A DNA stretch of 56,610 nt from RDXT01 sp033765305. GTDB lineage: Bacteria > Bacteroidota > Bacteroidia > J057. Shown here one piece after another: positions 50,171 through 56,610 of the stretch (its first letter is position 1; the number at the start of each line of letters is the position of its first letter). The DNA is taken from assembly GCA_033765305.1 (NCBI GenBank), contig JANRID010000024.1:1-56610 (forward strand), written 5' to 3'. A program made the position numbers and the translations under genes. The notes below the pieces were generated by a model. It was not told the DNA's origin, made no database searches, and was given only the letters and a program-made list of their open reading frames with translations.

Positions 50171-51301
50171 TCACGCCGGCTGTCCCTGAAGCCCTGCGCC
50201 AGCCGCTGCTCCGGAGCCGAACAGGTCGATTTTCCGCATCAGGCCGTTGCCGGCCGGAAAGGGCAGCAGCTGCGCGTGGTGCAGCCGCGCTACGATCACG
50301 CCTGCCGGGACCCGCAGCCGTTCAGCCCAGGCTCGGATGCGCTCCTCCGTCAGGGGGCCGGCGGCGATTTCCTGCAGCTGCTTGTCCGGAAGCAGGGTTT
50401 TGGCCGCAAACGCATTCGCTTCCCGCTCTTTTTCTGCGTCGGGCTCGGCTCCTTGCACATTCTCCAGAAAAATGTCCTTTTTCCCATGCAGCAGGACATG
50501 GCCGGCTTCGTGGAACAAGGTGAACCAGAAATGGCCGTCGGTTTTATGCCGGCCGGAAAGCTGGATAATGGGCTTGCTGTGGAACCACCGCGTGGCGCCG
50601 CTGATGGGCGCTTTGGGCAGGCTGGGCGTAAACACCACAGCCACTCCGCAGGCTGCGCAGCGGGCCTGCAGCTGCCGGGCGAAATCCTCCGGCATCAGAA
50701 ATGCCAGCTCCTTGAGGTCGGGCAGCGTATCCCGGAACTTTTTCCGGTCAAACTCGGCCAGTTCGAGGGCGCCGGCCTGGAGTTCGCCCTTGCGCAGCCA
50801 GGCCGAGATGGCATGCGGGCTCGACGTATGGGCCAGCGAGATCCGGAAAGACACGGATACTTCCGCTGCCACATAAATCCGCTCCCATTCGTCGGGCGAC
50901 GCCACGGAGAAAAACTTCAGCAGGCTGTCCACCAGCAGGTGTTTTTCCCGGGTATCGGGCAGCCAGCCCAGCTTCCGCATTTCGTTCACGGGAAATGCGC
51001 GCAGCCAGTCTTTCTGCCGCTCCAGCGCCTCCTGCTGCTCCAGCTCGTAGAGTTCCTGCCGGTAGGATTTTTCCCGGTTAACCCAGAAGCTGGCGGGAAT
51101 CCCGAGCACTTTCTCCAGTTGGAAGGCCGTGGGCATGGTGAGGGGTTCTCTGCCTTTGATGAGGTCGTTGATTTTTTCTTTGGGGCGGCCCATTCGTTCA
51201 GCCAGCTCGGCCTGGCTCATGCCGATAAACTCAATATGTTCCTGGATGGTGTCGCCGGGCGGGGAAAGCAGGGATCTGATGAGTTCGAGGGTACTTGCCA
51301 T
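50171..51301 (-). CDS. HigA-like antitoxin: HTH fused to ImmA/IrrE metallopeptidase
   Basis: From MASTLELIRSLLSPPGDTI the protein has 376 residues. Residues ~14-75 are an XRE/HigA helix-turn-helix (IEFIGMSQAELAERMGRPKEKINDLI). The C-terminal half is an ImmA/IrrE-type domain: WFTLFHEAGHVLLHGK contains HEAGH (HExxH) and EREANAFAAKTLLP the third zinc ligand. It starts 22 bases after the HigB-like toxin stop. The HTH is predicted to bind the upstream palindrome. Protease-fused antitoxins are known in the XRE-COG2856 group, so the metallopeptidase may itself control the system. Confidence 0.88.
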   Translation of the reverse strand: MASTLELIRSLLSPPGDTIQEHIEFIGMSQAELAERMGRPKEKINDLIKGREPLTMPTAFQLEKVLGIPASFWVNREKSYRQELYELEQQEALERQKDWLRAFPVNEMRKLGWLPDTREKHLLVDSLLKFFSVASPDEWERIYVAAEVSVSFRISLAHTSSPHAISAWLRKGELQAGALELAEFDRKKFRDTLPDLKELAFLMPEDFARQLQARCAACGVAVVFTPSLPKAPISGATRWFHSKPIIQLSGRHKTDGHFWFTLFHEAGHVLLHGKKDIFLENVQGAEPDAEKEREANAFAAKTLLPDKQLQEIAAGPLTEERIRAWAERLRVPAGVIVARLHHAQLLPFPAGNGLMRKIDLFGSGAAAGAGLQGQPA

Positions 51302-51323
51302 CGGGGTTGCTGTTGAGCCAGGA

Positions 51324-51656
51324 TTAATGGTAGTCTTCAATTCCGTTGAGCTGGATGCAGGTGACCGCATCCCAGTCCAGTCCGCCATCCGCTTTCCGGG
51401 GGACGGGGTCGTGGCAGGGCTCGAAGATCAGCCGGTAATTGCCCGATACATCCACAGCCAGCTCTCCCCTGCGATCTCCGGCGAGTTCGTGGCACCTTGC
51501 AGCTGGGATGGCCCTCATCATAGCCAGATTGCTCGCATCTGATAAGTCCATCAGCCTCTGATTCACCTTGCGAGCCAACTGCCCAAAGGATTTTGCCATC
51601 TCCTTGGGGTCAGTCAGCTGCTTTTCAAGCTTTCGGTTCTTGAAGGTAAGCTTCAC
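51324..51656 (-). CDS. RelE/HigB-like toxin
   Basis: A 110-residue protein with a GTG start (GTGAAGCTTACC). The RelE/ParE-fold toxin pattern is LRKLEKQLTDP-type N-terminal helices, MMRAIPAARCHELAGDRRGELAVDV and the strand NYRLIFEP, ending VTCIQLNGIEDYH, as in HigB-type ribosome-dependent mRNA interferases. Toxin-first order is typical of higBA. A TATATTTG box abuts the GTG start, and a second box with an operator lies about 35 bases upstream. Confidence 0.87.
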   Translation of the reverse strand: MKLTFKNRKLEKQLTDPKEMAKSFGQLARKVNQRLMDLSDASNLAMMRAIPAARCHELAGDRRGELAVDVSGNYRLIFEPCHDPVPRKADGGLDWDAVTCIQLNGIEDYH

Positions 51657-51669
51657 TCAAATATACGTA

Positions 51670-51692
51670 TTGTTAACGGGATACGTTAACAA
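51670..51692. promoter_or_regulatory. higBA operator palindrome
   Basis: TTGTTAACG and CGTTAACAA are perfect 9-bp inverted repeats around GGATA, immediately upstream of the toxin gene and touching the -7 box at 51690-51697. This is the placement of an autoregulatory HigA operator. Confidence 0.8.
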
Positions 51693-51697
51693 ATATA
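51690..51697 (-). promoter_or_regulatory. -7 box of the higBA-like operon
   Basis: TATATTTG on the minus strand, exact to consensus, overlapped by the operator. A second TATATTTG at 51658-51665 abuts the GTG start. Confidence 0.6.
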
Positions 51698-51801
51698 GAT
51701 AATTTTTCTGAAAACCCAATAAAAATAGCTAAAATTTTATTTAATTTAGCAAAACAACCCAACTGCCCGAACATGCAAACCGCATGAGCCAAGCGCCGGG
51801 A

Positions 51802-51817
51802 CGCTGCGCACGCAGCG
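51802..51817. terminator. Short perfect hairpin
   Basis: CGCTGCG and CGCAGCG around CA, between the higBA promoter region and the left direct repeat. A possible terminator for the transcript arriving from the module on the right, or an element boundary. Confidence 0.35.
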
Positions 51818-51839
51818 CTGGGCAAGCACTGCAGCTTTC

Positions 51840-51946
51840 AGGGCTGCCGCCTACCCCACCCGCACCTTCGTCCAGTACCCCTGCCCGCTTCCCTGCTCCA
51901 GCGTGCCGCCGAGCTGGGACGTCAGCAGCCGGACGAGCTGCGAGCC
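51840..51946 (-). repeat. Left 107-bp direct repeat (copy of histidine kinase 3' end)
   Basis: Identical at every base to 53841-53947. On the minus strand it encodes the last ~32 codons of the TPR histidine kinase (GSQLVRLLTSQLGGTLEQGS, then YWTKVRVG and TAG) plus 12 bases beyond the stop. Sequence on either side is unrelated to the other copy. It marks the left boundary of the AAA-DUF4276 module; repeat to repeat is exactly 2001 bp. Confidence 0.95.
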
Positions 51947-52004
51947 AAAAAGCTCCATCATCGCGATATGCTGTACGTTGCGCAGGGTTCTGCGCGATTT
52001 TCCG

Positions 52005-52012
52005 TATGTTTG
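52005..52012 (+). promoter_or_regulatory. -7 box of the AAA-DUF4276 operon
   Basis: TATGTTTG fits TAnnTTTG exactly, 30 bases before the ATG at 52043 and inside the repeat-bounded module, so the module carries its own promoter. Confidence 0.6.
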
Positions 52013-52042
52013 CTTAACGGCTCTTCTCAGCGGCGCACCCCT

Positions 52043-53254
52043 ATGATCAAGCAAGTCCGGCTCACCAACTTTTTCAGTTTCCGCGACACGGCCATCTCCT
52101 TGGCTCCGGGGGCGACGGTCATGGTAGGGATCAATGGATCGGGGAAGTCCAACCTGATCAAAGCAATCCGGCTGCTGCATGAAGGCATCGCAGGCAAGGA
52201 CGGGCTGCGCGAGCTCTTTCTGTCCTGGGGCGGTTTCGACGAGGTCTTTTTCAAAGGGGAAGGGGAAAATGAATTTCCTAATTCCATCGGCCTCAGCTTC
52301 TGGCTCGACGGCCCTAAGATTGCCCGCTATGGCTACCACTTCCGCGAGGACCTGCGCTACGACATCCGCATCATCCGCAAGCCTGGGCAGGCCAATTACT
52401 CCCTCCGCGAAAAACTCTGCATGCCCAATGCACGGGGCGAATACCTGTACCTGGATTTCAGCAATGGCAAGGGGGTGCTGAACGAACGCAGCGGCGAGGA
52501 AGCCTCCCCGACCGGCCTCGTGCGCTACGAAGACAAAGACCCCGAAGAACTCGTGCTGCGCACCATTTTCGACTCGGACCGCTACTACGCCCTGAGCACC
52601 ATCCGCCAGGCCCTGGCCGACATCGCGGTGTACGAATACTTCAACACTACGCCGGAAAGCCCAATGCGCAAGGCAGCCAAGGCCACGGCGGAAAAGCGCC
52701 TGCTGCACGACGGCCGCAACCTCGCCACCATCATCAACACCATCAAAATTACCCACAAACCCAGCTTCCGGCGCATCGAGGAGATGCTGCAGGAGGTCAA
52801 TGCCCATTTCCGCGGGTTCGATTTTCGCTTCCTGGGCTCTTCCGGCACCCTTGAGCTGCTCCTGGACGAAGGGGGCCTGCTGGGTCCGGTGCATATTACC
52901 CATCTCTCCGATGGCACCCTGCGCTATCTCTGCCTGCTGGTCATCCTGTTCAACCCCAGCCGGGGCTCCTTCGTCTGCATAGACGAGCCGGAGGTCGGTC
53001 TGCATCCCGATATGCTCCGCGCTGTATCCAATGCCATACAGGAAGCCGCCGGGGAGTCTTCCATGCTGGTCGCCACGCATTCCGAACATATCCTCAACCA
53101 GTTCCAGATCCGCGACATCCGCGTCTTTGAGAAAGAAGCAGGCAACGCTACTGCGGTCCTGGACTATCAGGAAGAGGACTTTGCCGGATGGTACGAAAGC
53201 TTCAGCCCAGGCCACATGTGGCGGGCAGGCGATCTGGGCGGAAACCGATTCTAA
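52043..53254 (+). CDS. AAA (OLD/RecF-like) ATPase of a two-gene module
   Basis: From MIKQVRLTNFFSFRDTAISL the protein has 403 residues. Walker A is GINGSGKSN (about 29-37), the signature-like segment HLSDGTLRYLCLLVILF, Walker B CIDEPEVGLHPDML and the switch histidine in VATHSEHILN. There is no C-terminal TOPRIM domain, unlike OLD/GajA. It belongs to the AAA_21 group common in defence operons (compare PARIS AriA, AbiLi, RloA). It is followed after 22 bases by a TOPRIM-like gene, so the pair looks like a split OLD system. Cytoplasmic. Confidence 0.88.
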   Translation: MIKQVRLTNFFSFRDTAISLAPGATVMVGINGSGKSNLIKAIRLLHEGIAGKDGLRELFLSWGGFDEVFFKGEGENEFPNSIGLSFWLDGPKIARYGYHFREDLRYDIRIIRKPGQANYSLREKLCMPNARGEYLYLDFSNGKGVLNERSGEEASPTGLVRYEDKDPEELVLRTIFDSDRYYALSTIRQALADIAVYEYFNTTPESPMRKAAKATAEKRLLHDGRNLATIINTIKITHKPSFRRIEEMLQEVNAHFRGFDFRFLGSSGTLELLLDEGGLLGPVHITHLSDGTLRYLCLLVILFNPSRGSFVCIDEPEVGLHPDMLRAVSNAIQEAAGESSMLVATHSEHILNQFQIRDIRVFEKEAGNATAVLDYQEEDFAGWYESFSPGHMWRAGDLGGNRF

Positions 53255-53276
53255 GAACCTATAGCCGGTATCAGGC

Positions 53277-53834
53277 ATGCTGCAGACATCTGTGCTTTTT
53301 ATCGAAGGCACGAGCGATTCCTCCAATGGAGATCTCCGGCGGGGCTACCGCAAGCTCATCGGGCAGGCGGCTGTCCGCACAATGCCCCGCATTGTCATGG
53401 GCGGAAATAAGCCCGAAACCATCAGAAAGTTTCTCAAGCATACCTTCCCGGCGCAGGGACTGCTGCTGATAGACCTGGATGCGCCGGAAGCAGCGCTGGA
53501 GCATCAGCTTGCGGAGCTGGGGCTTCAGGACCAGCGTCATTTCGCCTTCTTCATGATCCAGGAGATGGAAGCCTGGTTTCTGTCCCAGCCTGGCATCTTG
53601 GCCGACTACTATCAGGACCCCGGTATCGCCAGCCGGATGACCAGGCGGCCTCCCCGCGAAGTGCCTGATCCCAAAGCGGAAATGCAGCACCTCACCCGGA
53701 AGCATCCCGCCAAAGGCGCCTATCACGCGGTGAGAGACGGCACCGAGCTGCTCGCCCGGCTGAATCTGGCCCAGCTTCGCCAGGATTTCCCGCAAGTTGA
53801 CCGGCTCATTCAGGCACTGGCTGCCATCGCCTAG
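53277..53834 (+). CDS. DUF4276 TOPRIM-like protein of a two-gene module
   Basis: A 185-residue protein of the DUF4276 type. VLFIEGTSDSSNG supplies the TOPRIM-like glutamate, GLLLIDLDAPEAALEH the DxD pair, and FAFFMIQEMEAWFLSQPG the family hallmark. RTMPRIVMGGNKPETI is also typical. TOPRIM-like partners of AAA ATPases act as nucleases or RNA cutters (OLD, RloB, AbiLii). The inferred role is effector of the module. The stop is six bases before the right direct repeat, so the gene pair fills the element. Confidence 0.83.
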   Translation: MLQTSVLFIEGTSDSSNGDLRRGYRKLIGQAAVRTMPRIVMGGNKPETIRKFLKHTFPAQGLLLIDLDAPEAALEHQLAELGLQDQRHFAFFMIQEMEAWFLSQPGILADYYQDPGIASRMTRRPPREVPDPKAEMQHLTRKHPAKGAYHAVRDGTELLARLNLAQLRQDFPQVDRLIQALAAIA

Positions 53835-53840
53835 GCTACA

Positions 53841-53947
53841 AGGGCTGCCGCCTACCCCACCCGCACCTTCGTCCAGTACCCCTGCCCGCTTCCCTGCTCC
53901 AGCGTGCCGCCGAGCTGGGACGTCAGCAGCCGGACGAGCTGCGAGCC
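53841..53947 (-). repeat. Right 107-bp direct repeat (native histidine kinase 3' end)
   Basis: The original copy of the repeat: it forms the last codons of the intact histidine kinase gene and 11 bases beyond its TAG. It is identical to 51840-51946 and in the same orientation. Confidence 0.95.
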
Positions 53948-56224
53948 GAAGGCGGTGCCTGTGGCGGTATTGGCGCTGCCGATGCCGTCATCCGAGACGA
54001 GGAGTTCGAGGGCTTCGCCGGTTCTGTGCAGGCGGACCGTGACTGTGCCTTCCCGCCCGTCGGGAAAGGCGTATTTGAGCGAGTTGGTAATCAGCTCGTT
54101 GACGATCAGGCCCAGGGGCACGGCAGTATCCACGTCCAGCTCCAGCTCGGGCATGTCGAGGCTGACGCGGATGCGCTCCGGGTCGGCGGCGAAGGTGCTG
54201 ATGAGGCTCGTGACGAGGTTGGAGAGGTAGTCTTTCATCTCGATGGCCGCCAGGGTGTCGCGCTGGTAGAGCTTCTGGTGGATGAGGGCCATGGACTCCA
54301 CGCGGTGCTGCCCGGCGGCCACGGCGTCGCGCACTTCGGGGTCTTTGATGTGCGCCGACTGGAGGTAGAGCAGGCTGGAGATGGTCTGGAGGCTGTTTTT
54401 GACGCGGTGGTGGATCTCCTTGAGCAGCAGCTCATTCTGGCTGTTTTTGGCCTGGATTTCGGCCTTCTGGGCGGTGAGGAGGATATTGGTCTGGCGGCGG
54501 CGGCGGCCATTGACGAACAGCACGCCGGCGAGCACAGCCACCAGGCCGAGGCCGCCGAGGGAGGCATTGCGCTGGAGGTTGCGGCGGGCAAGCTCCTCTT
54601 TTGCCAGGGCGTCTTTTTTGTCCTGTTCGTACTGGAAGCGCTCTTTGAGAATGGCGCGGGTATTCTCCAGGCTTTCGGTGCTGTCGCGGTACTGGATGTA
54701 CACCTCATACATGCCGAGCGCAGAGGCGGTATTGCCTGTAGCTTTGTAGGCCTGGTACAGCACCAGGCTTGCCGGCTGTATTTCGGAGGCAATCCCGACC
54801 GCGCGGGCAATCCCGATGGCCTGTTCCCCGTATCGGATCGCCTGGGCATAGTCCTTCCGGCTGAGCGCCACGGACGCGAGGCAGTTGAGGCTGCCTGCTT
54901 CTCCAATGCGGTTGCCGATGGCCTGGTTGATTTCCAGCGACCGGGCGCAGTTGGCCTCGGCGTTTTCCAGGTCGTTCTGCTTCAGATATGCCTTGCCCAT
55001 GACCTGGCGGGCATAGGCGATTTCCTGCTGAGCCTCTGCCTCCTCTGCAAGCTGCAGGCTGCGCGTGTATTCGATCATGGCCTCATCGTACCTTCCCTGG
55101 TCGGCGAGAATGTCGCCCAGACTGCTGAGACTCATGGCCAGGCCACGTTTGTTGCCCATGGAATCGTTGAGGGCGCGGCACCGCCCGTAGTAATACCCGG
55201 CCTGCTCGTAGTCTCTCTGGTCGCGGTAGATATTGCCGAGATTGCCAAAGGTAGCGGCTACCCCCAGCTTGTTGCCGATGGAGTCATAGAGGCGCAGGCA
55301 TCGCGTAAGCAGTGCGACGGCTTCCTGATAATTGCCTTTGCGCTGGCTGATCCCTCCCAGCAGGTTGAGCAGCGCGGCTTCCATAGCGGTATTTTTCAGG
55401 TTGCGGGTGAGGGCAAGACCGATGTCGATCAGGATCATGGCCGAGTCATACTTCCCGGTCTGCTCGTGCAGTATGGCCATCATGTAGGTCATTTCGGCTT
55501 TCTTCTGCAGATTGCCCTGCGCTTCGAACCCCTGGGCGGCCTGGGAGAAATAGTGCATCGCCCGGCCGTACGCGCCTTTGCTGTGATGCAGGTGCCCCAG
55601 GTTCGCGCGGGTAGCATTCAGCGCGACAGGGTCCTGGCGTTCCTGGGCCAGGACCAGGGCCCGCTCAAAATAGGTGCCCGCCGCCTCGGTTTCCCCCAGC
55701 CGCAGGTGCCCGTTTCCGATATTGCTTAGGGCAACCGATTCAAACTGCTTGTCTTTCAGCTTGATGGCGAGCGGCAGACTTTGTTTGTAATAGGCCAGCG
55801 CACCCGGGGTGTCTCCCATTTTTTCCTTCAGAATGGCGATGGTGGTGTATGCCTGGAAGATGCCTTTTTCGAAGCCCAATTCCCGGTACAGTTCTACAGC
55901 CCGCTCCGCCAGCTTCAGGCCCTCGGCATATGGCCCTCGCTGCTGCAACACGATGGCTTGAATGACTAGCGCCTGCCCCATGTAGCGCTTCAGGCGTCTC
56001 TGTTCGGCAAACCGATACATATCCCCGGCCAGCAACTGGGCGCTGTCAGGCTTTGAATACAGATACTGCTTGACAATCAAGCTTCTCACCGATTCGAGCC
56101 GCTGGGTATCGGGCAGGGCGGCATTGGTCCATGCCTGATAGAGGCTGTCGCTTGCCGGCTGGGAAACGGCTTTTCCCGCCCAAAGGCAGGAACAAACAAG
56201 GATAAATACCGGGATCTGGCGCAT
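53852..56224 (-). CDS. TPR sensor histidine kinase (HisKA_2/HWE-like)
   Basis: A 790-residue protein. Signal or anchor MRQIPVFILVCSCLWAGKAVS, then about ten TPR repeats (residues ~80-500; for example SVALSNIGNGHLRLGETEAA and GLAMSLSSLGDILADQGRYD), one membrane helix (GGLGLVAVLAGVLFVNG), a short coil, the phosphoacceptor block LLKEIHHRVKNSLQTISSLL, and a HATPase domain with LIVNELITNSLKYAFPDGRE and SDDGIGS. This is the common Bacteroidota sensor-kinase layout. No response regulator is in view. The 3' end is duplicated at 51840-51946. Confidence 0.92.
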   Translation of the reverse strand: MRQIPVFILVCSCLWAGKAVSQPASDSLYQAWTNAALPDTQRLESVRSLIVKQYLYSKPDSAQLLAGDMYRFAEQRRLKRYMGQALVIQAIVLQQRGPYAEGLKLAERAVELYRELGFEKGIFQAYTTIAILKEKMGDTPGALAYYKQSLPLAIKLKDKQFESVALSNIGNGHLRLGETEAAGTYFERALVLAQERQDPVALNATRANLGHLHHSKGAYGRAMHYFSQAAQGFEAQGNLQKKAEMTYMMAILHEQTGKYDSAMILIDIGLALTRNLKNTAMEAALLNLLGGISQRKGNYQEAVALLTRCLRLYDSIGNKLGVAATFGNLGNIYRDQRDYEQAGYYYGRCRALNDSMGNKRGLAMSLSSLGDILADQGRYDEAMIEYTRSLQLAEEAEAQQEIAYARQVMGKAYLKQNDLENAEANCARSLEINQAIGNRIGEAGSLNCLASVALSRKDYAQAIRYGEQAIGIARAVGIASEIQPASLVLYQAYKATGNTASALGMYEVYIQYRDSTESLENTRAILKERFQYEQDKKDALAKEELARRNLQRNASLGGLGLVAVLAGVLFVNGRRRRQTNILLTAQKAEIQAKNSQNELLLKEIHHRVKNSLQTISSLLYLQSAHIKDPEVRDAVAAGQHRVESMALIHQKLYQRDTLAAIEMKDYLSNLVTSLISTFAADPERIRVSLDMPELELDVDTAVPLGLIVNELITNSLKYAFPDGREGTVTVRLHRTGEALELLVSDDGIGSANTATGTAFGSQLVRLLTSQLGGTLEQGSGQGYWTKVRVG

Positions 56225-56273
56225 AAGGTGAAGAATGGTTCGTAGGAGAATCCTGCGTTCATCCGCAGCAGAA

Positions 56274-56610
56274 TCAGGCGGGAATGGGGGGAATGCTCAC
56301 ACGGGTAGCGAAGCCCTGTGCGGTATCCTGGCTGAGGGCGCCGCCCATCTGGGCGGTGAGCAGGTGTACCAATTGGGATCCAAAGGAGGTACCTGTGGCG
56401 GTATTGGCCTTGCCGGCCCCATTATCCGCCACCAGCAGTTCGAGGCGGCCGCCCGCTTTCTGCAGGCTCACGGTGATGGTTCCTTCCCGCCCATCGGGAA
56501 AGGCGTATTTGAGCGAGTTGGTAATCAGCTCGTTGACAATCAGGCCCAGGGGCACGGCGGTATCCACGTCCAGCTCCAGCTCGGGCATGTCGAGGCTGAC
56601 GCGGATGCGC
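56274..56610 (-). CDS. Second sensor histidine kinase (C-terminal part only)
   Basis: The gene enters from the right edge. About 110 C-terminal residues are visible: PELELDVDTAVPLGLIVNEL then ITNSLKYAFPDGREG, then VADNGAGK and FGSQLVHLLTAQMGGALSQD, a HATPase domain paralogous to the neighbouring kinase. DNA at 56493-56610 matches 54059-54176 with only about three differences, whereas the last ~200 bases have diverged. The 49-bp spacing from the kinase downstream suggests a tandem duplicated pair. Confidence 0.88.
   Translation of the reverse strand, partial: RIRVSLDMPELELDVDTAVPLGLIVNELITNSLKYAFPDGREGTITVSLQKAGGRLELLVADNGAGKANTATGTSFGSQLVHLLTAQMGGALSQDTAQGFATRVSIPPIPA

Overview
The window is chromosomal DNA of a high-GC member of the Bacteroidota, probably related to Saprospirales. 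The evidence is a SusC/SusD pair, a type IX secretion tail on a subtilase, the bamD-rpoZ-coaBC-DUF4835 operon, futalosine-type menaquinone synthesis (mqnB), and promoters of the Bacteroidota form TTG-N~20-TAnnTTTG. Family names come from recognised sequence motifs; no database search was run.

Region 1 (1-4.4 kb) is AT-rich and clearly foreign. It carries an EcoRV-type restriction-modification pair (methylase cut by the window edge), an ankyrin protein, an Abi_C/HEPN-type abortive-infection candidate and an acidic TPR-like protein. The genes are separated by long palindromic sites resembling integron attC sites. At its right edge, 4632-4677, is an orphan promoter and boxA-like leader of rRNA-operon type; a sister copy lies at 49.4 kb.

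Region 2 (4.8-10.5 kb) is GC-rich accessory DNA: a secreted intradiol dioxygenase, a Uma2 nuclease, SnoaL-like and SRPBCC proteins, a complete subclass B1 metallo-beta-lactamase, and a Septu-like ATPase/HNH defence pair (PtuA/PtuB) divergent from gcvP.

Region 3 (10.7-33.4 kb) is mainly housekeeping: gcvP, the bamD-omega-coaBC-DUF4835 operon, an LptF/LptG permease, a HAD phosphatase, two glycosyltransferases, DUF6909 and DUF2911 proteins, a subtilase with a sorting tail, MazG, mgsA, mqnB and floA, with hairpin terminators between convergent genes.

Region 4 (32.3-49.3 kb) holds a class C beta-lactamase-like lipoprotein, a membrane-anchored AraC regulator, a serine hydrolase/D-aminoacylase fusion, an AT-rich outer-membrane protein, SusD and SusC behind a PhoX/DUF839 protein, a decayed TolB/PD40 remnant, and a run of small envelope genes that share a promoter motif.

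Region 5 (49.5-56.6 kb) holds a DUF1801 gene, a HigB-like toxin with an HTH-ImmA/IrrE antitoxin under a perfect 9-bp inverted-repeat operator, and two near-duplicate TPR histidine kinases. Between the toxin locus and the kinases is the most unusual element. It is a two-gene module (AAA ATPase plus a TOPRIM-like DUF4276 protein) between two identical 107-bp direct repeats that copy the 3' end of the adjacent histidine kinase gene. I regard it as the best candidate for an undescribed mobile defence system here.
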